A stretch of DNA of 64,000 nucleotides from Arbacia lixula (taxonomy: Eukaryota; Echinodermata; Echinoidea; Arbacioida; Arbaciidae). Location of the stretch: contig OZ022577.1 of the NCBI GenBank assembly GCA_963669155.1, forward strand, positions 30,622,053 to 30,686,052, written 5' to 3'. The notes under the pieces were generated by a model. That model did no database searches and was not told the DNA's origin. It saw only the letters and a program-made list of their open reading frames with translations. How positions within the stretch are numbered: position 1 is the first letter of the stretch; each line of letters starts with the position of its first letter. Positions 1 to 12,000 of the stretch are shown here, in pieces. The position numbers and the translations under genes are program-made.

Positions 1-56
1 GGCATTCAGCTTGGCTGAGGAGAGGCTGGGCATTTCTAGGATACTTGAACCAAATG
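1..56 (+). CDS. SYNE1: Exon 1 (partial): CH2 domain of nesprin
   Basis: The frame starting at base 2 reads AFSLAEERLGISRILEPN, a typical CH2 segment just before the (D)VDVDKPDEKS motif of exon 2. The exon would end in phase 1 after base 56, and G+AT rebuilds the expected Asp. However, the intron would begin ATGAGG, not GT, and no GT exists in bases 1-56. Read through, the frame stops at 71-73. It is either a real exon with a damaged or unusual donor, or a decayed duplicate of an exon lying upstream. Confidence 0.55.
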
Positions 57-3000
57 ATGAGGACTTATTTTGATTATTTTTAGGGCCCGTTTCACAAAGT
101 GCTGTGATTGATATGATTGAATCATGAATCCAATCCCCTTTCTCTAATTGGTAGAGTTACAATTGATTTTAAATGCAAGTCAGGTTACAATCAATCACAA
201 TTCTCTATGAGACAGGGCCCAGATTTCATTTTAAATGTTAACCTACTCTGATCCATACTTACCTATTAAGGCCTGTCTGACAGTCATGTTAGTCCAGCAG
301 ATTATTTTGATTCTATCGTCAGTGGTCTAGAATTTATTCCAGAAATATAGATTGACCGTCGATGTTTTATGGTTGTTACAATCACTCTTGTGGTAGATGT
401 TCATTTATGTACAACTAATGTACAAATATGAATATAAGTAAGACCCATCCTACCAATCCAATGACCTATCCTTAACCCTTTGTTTGCCAGACAAGCTTAT
501 TCTCTATGGGGTCTGTCTGCATTACTGGGCCCTGTTGCATAAAAGTTACCCTTGATAGTATCTCCATTATCAATGGTAACTACCATGGTAACATTGCTCA
601 ACTGTCAATCAAATTCAAGGTTGCTATAGAAGTTGCCATTGATTGCAAAGTTACCATCAATGGTAAGTTTTACGCAACAGGACCCTGGTAACAAATGCAC
701 ACAAAACATGTAAAGAAATGCCTTGTGCACTTTCCATAATAAGGTCCATATTTCTTTTCTTTGCTTGAACCAACGTTATTACTTAGCCTGAGTCATATCG
801 ATTTTTTCAGAAACCGGTGTTCGATGGCTTTGCGCCGATCGAACATCGATGCATCGACGGCACATTAACAAATTGTGTACAACGGATAGCGGAGTGCGAA
901 CGCCAGCGGTCGTGTACATTTTGCGTATTACATGACGTCATTCAGCCACTGCCAAGAGCCAATTTATGAATGAAAATATAGTAAGCATGCGCAGTGCAAT
1001 CCTTCCATTTCCCCACACAGTATTCCACCAAAATAAGTGTGCAATTCTCTATCACCTCGTATCAAAATCGACCTAGAATTTCACTTTCCTTTATTTTATA
1101 TGAGTTATGAAAGGTATTTTCGGAGAATCTATTTTCTCACCGATATCGCACATGTAAGCGAATTTCAATAACTTCTTGCTTTTCCGTCAAAATCTTAAGA
1201 ATTAGCGTCAATATGGCATCGTGTAAGTTGTAACGTGTAACGTGCACAAAGTCAATTGGCTTCCGGGTTTCGGACAACGTGACCAGATATCGTTATCGCT
1301 ATCGATTAGCGACCACGTGGTCATGACATGATCTACGCGATGCACCAATCAGCGGTCTCCGAATCGCTGTACGAAGACGCTCTACCAGTCTGTTGGCAGC
1401 GTGTATGCAAATGAGCCTTAATGAGCGAACTTACGCACAATCGCCACTGTGCTGTTTCCGGGTTTTCACAACACACGATGCTATCCGTTGTACACAGTCT
1501 ACAGACAAGTGTTCGTTGTGGCATTGCGCGGTATATAGTAGTGAACGAAAAGAAGCCAAGTATGTAGTAGCTGCTTGATCATCGAGCGACCAGTTCGTTC
1601 TCTTGATGTGCTACCTTCAAAACTCACAAAAGAGAGTAGGAACCAAGTAAGCAAATTAAACTAATTAAAAAATATTAAGATAAATTGTGTATAACAGGAC
1701 TATCAAACAAAAGATTTTGTGCTTTCTAGTCAATTTGGTAATTTCGTCGATGCATCGAATTCATCAAAACGAAATCGGAGTTCGACTTCTTCGATCGAAC
1801 ACCGGCTTAATAATCGATTCGACTCAGGCCTAGTTATTACTATAGCTTTACTTTTACTAGAGATTTACCATACATCCTGTAGATGTCTAACTCTTTGTAT
1901 CTATCTCACTGATTGTGTGAATGGTAGATGTGGATGTGGACAAGCCAGATGAGAAGTCCATCATGACGTACGTCTCCCAGTTCTTCACAGCCTTCCCAGA
2001 CACAGGGTCCCCCGCAAAGGTATGACTTCTCTCCCTTTCCCCTCAATCACTGTCTTGTTATATTGTGAGTGCCAGAAACCAAATCCAGTTATTAGATTAT
2101 CAAAATCCAACAGTTGGTTGTCGTTACCGTCCCTCCTAAATTCGCAGCCTTCCCAGACACAGGATCCCCCGCAAAGGTATGAACCCTCCTTTCAGTGATG
2201 AAATGCAGTTATTTCTTATTTTATGGAGAAAATTATCATCCCTTGTGAAATTGCATAAATCATATCATAAAGTAACTCCATAGAAGGCTTCTCACATTAA
2301 TCTCTTCTTATCCTTGGCAGAGGAAGCAGGAGGAAGAGGAGGGGCAGGAGGAGAGGACTGCCTGCCAAGCCGTGGGTGACTGTCTGAGTGTGGAGGAGGC
2401 TGTCATAGCAACCAAGCACACAGATACATCATCCAAACCAGACTTCCAGGTACACATGTTGCTCCGTTCAACTCTTTCTTTGACAGAGAAAATGCTGCTC
2501 TGTGGGATTTGTGTGGTTGTTACTGGAGCAAAATGCATTCATTGTGCACAAAAAGCTAATTATAAATACATTTTTTTTTTATAACACTTGGTTAGGAAAG
2601 GAAAACTATGTTCATGGAACCCGAGATGGCATAGGCTGAAGCCTATGCATGCCCTCGAATTAGTAGTAGTAGTAGTAGTAGGAAAGGTAAGGGGATTTCT
2701 GAAGCTTTCACTTAGTGCGTTTAAAACTCTTGATTTTACCAATTCTTGCTCTATCAAATAAGTCTAGAAATGTGAAAAATCACAAGATGAGGTGATTTTA
2801 CATTTTGTGGGTCATTATACCCACATGTGGTAGGTACAAATTGAGCACAAAATTTCAATAAACAAAGGAATGCATTAAAAAAAATGAAAAATATCTAGTC
2901 TAATAAAGGAATACCCAGTAGGGCTAGCGTTGAACAGAACTAGTTCCTCTGCAGAAAATATATGATCCATGCTAATATGAAATTGTGAGGATGGTGACCA

Positions 3001-6000
3001 TGAACTTTCTGATCGAAAGCGATGCTGTGTTCTACTATACTGCAACAGTAGTCGTGGCGGTGAGAAGACAGCACCTATACTATATCTTTCATAATTTAAT
3101 GCATGTTTTCTGGACTGAATTTTGAGATAAACCTTTGACAAGGTACCCCCAAATTGTATTGAAACCAATGTACATGTTTCCCATTCAACACTGTTATTTA
3201 TTCCTGGTATCTGCAGAAGTTCCTAGAGTTTGAGAGACACCACCAGAAGAGCCAGCAACTGATGACAAAGCTCCTGGAGAAGAAGAACAAGAAGATCCTG
3301 GTCACTGTCACCCAGGAAGAGGTGGAGATCCTGGTGGAGCGCTGGAGCCAAGTCAAGGAGAACTACCAGGTATGGTGGCAAGCAGTTGAATATTGATTGT
3401 GATGATGTTAGCTTCAGTGTGCCCAAAATCATCTGTTTATTTTGTTCAGGAAGACAAATGCAGATAACGTGTGTGAAACGATTATGTATAAAATTTAATA
3501 TGTTGGTTATTTAATAAATTAACTTTGGTGTTATTTCTAGCAAATGCTTACATTCTGTTGACAGAGAAACATAAAGTTCAACATAAACCCTTTAAAAGAT
3601 GTATTTTCAGTTTCTACATTCTGAGGAAAGTCCTTAAATAGTAGTTTAATCAATTTACCAAGGTATTTACATGACTATATGTTTTCGGCCTCCAAAAGTG
3701 ACACACTATCTTTAACTCAGCTTTCATAAAATGTTCATTTTGGGGATTTGTGTGCTGATGGAAAAATAATCCACAAGTGGCATCTTAACCCTCTCATTAC
3801 CATGGGCTCATCCCTGTGTCATGAATCAATGATCTCTTCACATCTTGGTACTAATAGAGCTATAGGTTAATGATTGACACGTGTCGCATTCTGCTCTGCC
3901 AGGACTGGAGGAGACAGGTGGAGGAGGGTCTCCCCGGGGAGCTAGGGAGGGTGGGAGCCTGGCTGAACAGGGCCGAGGAGCTCCTGAGGGAGGGCCAGGT
4001 GGAGCCCCTGGAGTCTCAGGATGCCACCTGGAGCCAGATGAAGAGGAGGCTGGAGAAACACCAGGTGAGTCAGTCGTTGCCGCGATTTTATCCCTTGTAT
4101 GCCCTATGTACCATCCTATGGGAAATGTGTGTATGACTCATGATATTATGTGCATGTTGCATAGTAAGAATGAATATACACAGTGTTGTTTTTATAACAT
4201 AGGATGCTTGTGAGAAAGAATTCATTTAACTTACTGCAGGGAAGGGGACATAATATCCTATTTATAAGAAACAAAAGAAAAAATAATTTTAAAATATATT
4301 TTATTAACCCTGTACTCATAGAAAAGCTTGATAGAAAATGGCTTTTGTTTTATCAATGATATGAATAACAGCTAGTTTTCACATTAAAAACAATGAAGTC
4401 AAACTGAAGAATATTTTTATCTTTTTGCAGAACCATTTCAAAGATGCGCTTCCTACGCAGCGGGCTTTCACCAAAATCCATCACCAAGGCAACAAGGTTG
4501 ACGGTCAAGAATTACCCCAGTCCTTGTTAGACAGTATGGCTGAACGATTTACAATTGTCATGGAAACAAAGGATCATCACAGGTAAAAATGTACAAAGAA
4601 TCAGATTTGCGATATTGCTGTTGTATGATAAAAATACACTTCCCTCCTTGTAGGAAATGCTATAAATTATTACATTTTGTGTTCACCCACTTGCTTCAGA
4701 CACAAATTTGCACACTCCGAATAGAGATGTGTGAATTTCTGTCTTGTATTAGCAGTGTGCATTATGCTATTTTTCTCCCCATGGACAATATAGCCAATCC
4801 TGAGTAGATTTTGACTTGTTTCAACATTATTTTGTCAAACCAATATACTTGGATAGATATCCAACTATTCATTTGAAGAGGATCAAGTGTTTAACTGCTA
4901 TATTAATGTATGTTTATTCATAGACCATAAGTGAATTGAATTGTGTGGGATTTCTCCCTGTTCTTAGCCTGGCTTCAAGGCTGATAGGCATTTTTAATCC
5001 AATCTACAATATTCAATAAACATGGCTGGCTGCAGTAGACTTGTCATTTTCAATTCCTTCTCTGGCTCGGACGAAGGAGTAAAGAAGAGAATGAAAGAGG
5101 GACTAGTCTTGTGAGCACTAAACTTTTTTTTTTTTTTCAGTTTGAATTAGAAATGTCCAAAAGCCTGGTAGCTAAACTACCCTGTACTCTTCTCTGCTCG
5201 CCTAGGTTGCACCTGGAGTACCAGGAGATCAAGTATCGTCTGCTAGCCTTCGTTGTCATGGCGGAGAAGAAGCTGCAGACATGGACAGTCAAGTATGGGG
5301 ATGCGCAGGATGTGCAGAGACTGCTGCAGAGTTATGTGGTAGGTGACTGTCATTGTGTTTATGTTTGAATATTCAAATCAAAAGAGTGTAATTACAATAG
5401 AACAAAGGATTATAGACATGGTGGAATGTCGAATATGATTTTATTCAAATGTTTCAAATAGTTTTCATTTGAATCCTTCGCATTAAAAAAGAAAAGAAAA
5501 GTTCATTGACAGTGATAGCTCTGGGCCCTGTGATTGGTCACAACCTGACTTGCTATGTGATTGATATCAATTCTAACTGCAACATACATACGTGTAAACA
5601 CCTGTATGAGATTTGTGATCCGTTCCGATCAATCACAACTCTTTATAAGATAGACCCTTGTTTTTCTTTTCCATTTTATTGATTTTGTATCTGGCTGTCA
5701 GTCAAAATGTAATATTAAGCCATTACGTGTTTCACTTTTTGTAAAATGCTTCAAAATACATCTCAGTAATAAGAAAACCTGCGAAAGACATCAAATATTT
5801 CCTCAAAATATGATTATGACTAGCATTGTTACATGATGGAGACATGGTTTTAGAATTGGATAAAATAAGTTCAAAAGTGTGCATCTGCTCACTGATATTT
5901 TCTAGGTGTAATCTGGAGAAAATGAAATCCTAAATAAGTATAAAGTGCTTGTTATGAAGTGTGGTAATTTGTACATTATCATTGTGAAATGATAAACTAT

Positions 6001-9000
6001 GTAAATCAGGAAGTCATAGTGATGATCTATATGCATATCTTAGGTTATCTTGCAGAGCGTAGTAGTATGGACATTTTCATTCATATCAGTTTGATACAAC
6101 TGGAAACTCTTATTTCCATCTAAGTTTGCAGTATGCTTAGCTGTACATTATCATGTAGTTGATTATTGATGGCATTGGTGATTTATCAATATTTGTTTGT
6201 ATTGTTTCTGCAGGACTTTGTTGAGAAAGGAAACTTTTTTGAGCAGTACAACCAGACGTTTAAATCACTACATGATGCGACAGATGTCTACACCACACAC
6301 ATACCAGACGGTAAGCGTGATATGATGTAATGCATTGTAGTCTCTTTCTTATTCTGTGGAGATCTTCTGACTGCATCTTATTTCATTCATTCAAGATAAA
6401 TTTAACCCTTTATAGGCCATCTTTGGATATTTGCACCAGTGATGCACCCATACCATATGGAGCAGAATTTAGTTTTAGCACAGAGAGATTGAAAAAAAAT
6501 GCATATGATTTAATTTCATCACAATGATTCTAAAGACAGCGAGCAAGAAAACATTATTTGATATTTCTCTGTAGGCAATGGGTATTTCATTATCATCATT
6601 AATATGGGGCATTTCATTTATATCTGATTTGAACAAAAATACAGAGAACACGATCAGTAATTCCCTGTTCAGGTAATGGAAATTCAAAATGATTGCTGAA
6701 CATTCTATTTCTAGTCTTACACCTCAGGACATCGTAGTTGTTTAAAAATGTCCTCATTATCCTGCTCTGGGATTCTATGTATAAACAACACTAAGTGCCC
6801 ACTGTAACCCTTTATGCACCAATGAGGCATTTTTGCACTGGTCAATTACAATGTTTCCATAGAGTGAAATGGAGTCTGACAGGGAAGGACTTGAAGTAGA
6901 TGTGTCGTAGGAGTAACTGGAGGGCTCATAAAGAAATGCTGGAACTTTCAATACCGTATATCAACCCATTGTTCTGCTCTCTCTCTCTCTCATTTGCATT
7001 TGCAGGAGAGGAGAAGGAGGTGTGTAAGCGCTTCGTCCAGGATATGGAATTCAAGAAGAAGAACTTGACCGTTGAGGTGGCATCAGTCAGAACCATGCTG
7101 GAGCAGGTCACTGAGAACTGGAGGTCGTATAGGTCAAAGGTCGTGGACCTACAACCCTGGCTGAAGGAAGCCGAGCGAGTGCTGAACCAGGGAGGCCAGG
7201 ACGCACGAGTGGTAAGACAGAGGAAGGATGATGATAGTGATAATAATTTTGATAATAATTTTGATGATAATGATAGTAATCAAAGTGATATTGATGATAA
7301 TAATGATAAAGATAATGATGTTAATGGTATTGATGATGATAATGGAAATGATGTTGATAACGATAATGAAAATGAGGATAATGATAGTTATACTGAAATT
7401 GATAATTATATTGAAAATGATAGGGATAGTGATAATTATGATATTGATAACAATAATGATAATGATAATGAAAATGATGACTTTGATAATGATAGTGATA
7501 TTAATGATGATAATGAAAATTATAGTGATAATGATGATGATAATGAAAATTATAGTGATAATGATAATGATGATAATGATGATAATACTAATAATGTTTG
7601 TATGTTAACCTTTCTGAAATAAAATTATCCATGAAACTGGACAGTTTTTCAAGGTTTCTGAGTTAGTATGTGTGTTTGCATTTGATTTTTTTCTTTGTGT
7701 TTCAGTCGTTCTTCAGTAACCTGCATGAGATGAAATCTCAACATGATGGTATTAATCACCATGGCAACTTCCTTCTAGAGACGTGCAACCCAACGGTAGC
7801 ACACCAAGTCCAGGAACAGCTGGCTATGCTCAACTCAAAGTGGGATCAGGTCTTTGGAAAAGCCAAGGTAAAAAGTAGCAGTTTTTTTTCTTCTTCGTCA
7901 CCATCAGCTGTACAGATTTCACTTCAGTGATCATTTGTTTGAAAAACAAGAATTCATCGAGGTCACACTTCCTTTAACCCTGAAAGTACCACTGGTGGAT
8001 TATTTTACCATTAATCCACAAATCCTCATAAGGCAGCAGTTTGTATGGCACACAAAGAGTTAAACGTATTAAATTGTATTACAGTAAATATCACAAGGTT
8101 CATTAAACAGTTTGCTTGTTTCTGAATGATTGAAAGTGCTACTCATACTATAAATAGCGTCTTTACTTGTTTCTGTTTTAACTTATCATTAGGTTTTCAT
8201 TTGTCTTTGTCAAAATGATCCCCCCCCCCCCCTCTTTCCCAGTCAGAATAGAGTTAAAGGACACTATTATGAATATTATTATCATTTGTGTTATTGTAAT
8301 GTGTAACTCTTGCCAACCAGGTGTACCTTCAGTCTGACAGTCGCTGGAGAGACTTCCAGTCAGAACTCTCCTCAGTCAACATCTGGCTAGACCACTCCAC
8401 CCAGGCAGCTCGCCAAGTCGTCCCCTGTACCAGTGAAGCACTGCTGCAAAATCTAAAAGAATTAGATGTGAGTTTCATCATACTCATACTTAAGAACTGT
8501 ATTAGTGTCGATTTTAAATATCATGCTTTGGGGTGAGCTTTTAATAAGGCTGTGTCCTTCTTGGCTGCAAGCCACTCATGTAATAATTTATCCATATATG
8601 CATATTTCTTGTTATTATTGTTGCATTTTTATCCTCTTTTATGATCCGGTGAGAAAAATAAATAGCCTTGATGAACTCCAGTCTCATTGAGGGAGACTTT
8701 TCATCCAAAAGCCATGTACTTAAAATTCAAATTATTGTTGAAATCTTATGTAAAACATGAATGTGCAAAGAGAAATGATGGTGAAGTGAACAAATATTTC
8801 ATGTTCTTTAATAATCTAAAAAGGGGATTTATTACTTTGATATGTTGCAATCTGTATTAAGAAAGATATGATTGTGTTTGTTTTTTATTATAATGTAGGA
8901 ATAGCAATGTATTCCCATGCGTGTTTGTTTTCAAAAACATTGTTTTGATTCAACTTGTTCCAAAAATGAAATTTATCATTTTGTTTCCTGTTAGTATGTT

Positions 9001-12000
9001 TTCATTCAGAAGTTATCTAGTAGACATTCAACTTGATTTACAGCTTGTTGGTGTATCACTATATGATAATATCCTTGCTTAAGCAATTCATGTAAATAAT
9101 TGTATGACAATCAAGCTTGTGACTTACAGTGTAGCAAAACAGATAGCAAACTATATAGCTTTATCGTACAATGTCCATATGAAGACAATCTTTCTGTACA
9201 GCTAGTGATGAATACAGATCAAACATTCATGCTGTTTCCATGACTCAAATTCCTGTTCTTCTTTTGTTTGATTTGACCTGACAGGAAGCAATAGGTCAGG
9301 TGTCGGGTCAGGAGCATGCCTTCAAGCACCTATCAGGTCTTGCCCAGGAGATGGTGAAGTCCTGCACCCAGCAGCAAGCCAGCCAGATCCTCGCTACACT
9401 GCGAAACGTCAAGGATGGCATCAAAGAAGTCAAGTAAGTAGCCCAATCCGGTGGTCAGGAAGCCAACAGGTAAACTAATACAGCAACCCGGTTTGAAGAA
9501 ATTAGCTTGGGATATATTTTGCTCCATCGTGCGTAAGGTGTGAGGTATTGCAATTCCAATCATCTGCTTAGGAAGGTATGAGATTAATAATTTATTGATC
9601 TGGGATCAAATGGGTTCATCAACTCAGTTTGCAGGAATCATCTTTGGCTCCATTTTGCTCCATCTTGCATCAGCTGTGACATTTTGCAATTACAGTCGTC
9701 TGCCTAGAGAGATACGAAATAACGGAATTAGTGATCTGTAGGTTGAAGAATAGATTGAGCAAATCTTGCAGGAAGCTATCACTGCTTGCTACTGAGTAAC
9801 TGATTTTTTTACTCCAAGTTTAAGATAATGAGAAAGTTGATGATCCATTGACTAGGTAAACTACATGTAATACACCAACTCTCAATTGAAAGACATCAGC
9901 TTGCATTCCATTTTGCTCCATCCTGCTTGATATTTCAACTCCTGACCATCAAATGGAAACTCTAAGTGACTGAACCAGTGCTGGGATCAAACTGGTTCAT
10001 GAGTTCATCAGTTTTGTTTTCAAGAATCTTTTTGAGCTTCATTTTGCTTGAGCATTCTCCATCTCGCATATGCTTTGACTGCTTGCAACTGCTGTCAATA
10101 CATTGTAAGATTACTGCACTACTGATCCAGTGGTCAGGGATCAAACAAGTTAACTAATACATGAAGTTGCATTGAAGAAATCATCCAGGCGTCAATCTTG
10201 CCTAAGTTATGAGTCATTGCAGCTAGCTGAACTCGGTTACCATATGAATGCCAGAGGATTGAATGGGTAAAGTAAAGACAAATTTGGAGGTTTGGTAAAT
10301 CATCTATATAGACTGGGTTAGCATGAAACGGTCATCATAGCAACCATCTTATACATGTATACGCTTAGTGTGAAAATGTCATACAGGCTTTTTATGTGTC
10401 AGTGTGACTTAGGCAATTTATAGAGTCCAGTGGGCCAGGGGTGGAAGAGGGATAATGTACACTCTTTGGTAAAAGAAGTTATCTAGAGACCATCTTTCGT
10501 GAGTTAGACAATTCCAGCCATTTGGTGATTTGTGTACCAGACAGGATGATTTCCTGTACATGTACGGTGTCATTGCATGCGTTGCTGTGGTATTGAGCTG
10601 CATACATGGCCCTATATGCTTGTGTGGAGAGTTGTTTTTAAATCTTAGCGGTGCTTGCTCCTCATTGGCTGAGTGCTCAGACTCAAAAGCAGGTATGTAT
10701 GATACTTGCATTTAGCTGTAATCCACTCCCAGATGGGACCCCCCATGGACCTGACAGGTCTGGTAAGTATCAGTTGAAGCTGGCATTTTTTCAAAAGTCC
10801 ACCCTTTCTTTAAAGTTTTTGATATCGCCAATACAGGAGAAGTCACTGGAAGTCATTTTCACTCAATTTCCATGACTCACATACTTTTGGTACATAATCA
10901 CAAAGTGATTTGTTGCATTGGCAATAGCGAGAATTCATGTCTAACTTGTTGTACCGGGTAAGTTGAAATAATTGGAATTGTCTGCCAGGGTCTTCTAAAA
11001 AAAGGTTTGAAAATTGCTAATATGGTCGGCATGTCATTAACTAACATTAATCCAAGTTAGTTGATGCACTGAAAGAAACCTACTGTAATAATGGACACCT
11101 CGCCCAAAGTTCTGCTCCATACACGTGAGAGGTATCATAAGTGCCGTTGTACCTAAATCAGAGGGAGGACAGTAAGAAGCTGATGCAGTGTATCCCTCAC
11201 AGGTACTGGTAAGCTAATTATGGTTCATTGAGGCAATCAATGGGTTGTGGTTTATATAATGCATTTACTAAGCACCTAACACATGGTCATATATTTCTGT
11301 TAACATCACCTCTACATTAGATATCATCTCAAAGTTCTGAAAAGTATTTTAGATATAATTGTTCTCAGAAAATTAACATTGTTGACAATTTTTTTTTTTT
11401 TTTTTTAATATATGAAGGATATCCACCTTTAGTACGTAATGATATACTTGCCTACATCTACAGTGTAATATTAATTGATAATGATAAACTTGCAGTCTGC
11501 TTAGAAATCAGTTTTCATAACATTGAATTAATGTTTTACTTTAGAATTTAGAATAGCACATAAGGGTGTTGAGTTAAAACATTCTCTGCTTTTAAGGTTG
11601 TTTTCCTCAGTTTCCCATTTTGCATGATTGTGTCTTCCATAGATACCTTTCATAGATTATTCATTGTAGATGCTAATATGTAACTTGATTGTAGAGTAGT
11701 GTAGGGTAGTATCTGCATGTAACATTAGTATATAACATATAGATTGTAGAAACTAAGAAATAATTGGGGAAGTTGCATATAGGTTGACAATTATTGTAAC
11801 TTTCAACAATTGTAACTAAATATCATGGAAGCAGTCAATAAGCTTAGAGCAAAGTTGTTGTTGTCATGGTAGTTACAGTTGAATAAGTTACAGTCATTGT
11901 AGACCTTCATGCGATGGGGCCCTGGACCATTAAAGGTAAGTTTCACATGGATGCGGTTTTCCGCTGCTTCTTACAGGAAGGCTGGCAAAGGGATGGACTG

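Noticed and set aside
1300..1620. TATATAG stretch as promoter of a new transcript
   Set aside because: It lies inside the hAT-like element, and the only downstream ORF is short and unrelated. Without transcript data it cannot be supported.
7228..7608. Met/Ile-rich ORF of 126 residues
   Set aside because: An alternative frame of the GAT/AAT trinucleotide repeat.
10651..10875. Possible missed exon in the 2.7-kb intron 12
   Set aside because: The frame lacks spectrin-like helical composition and suitable splice borders. Exons 12 and 13 join correctly in phase (AA+G) without it.
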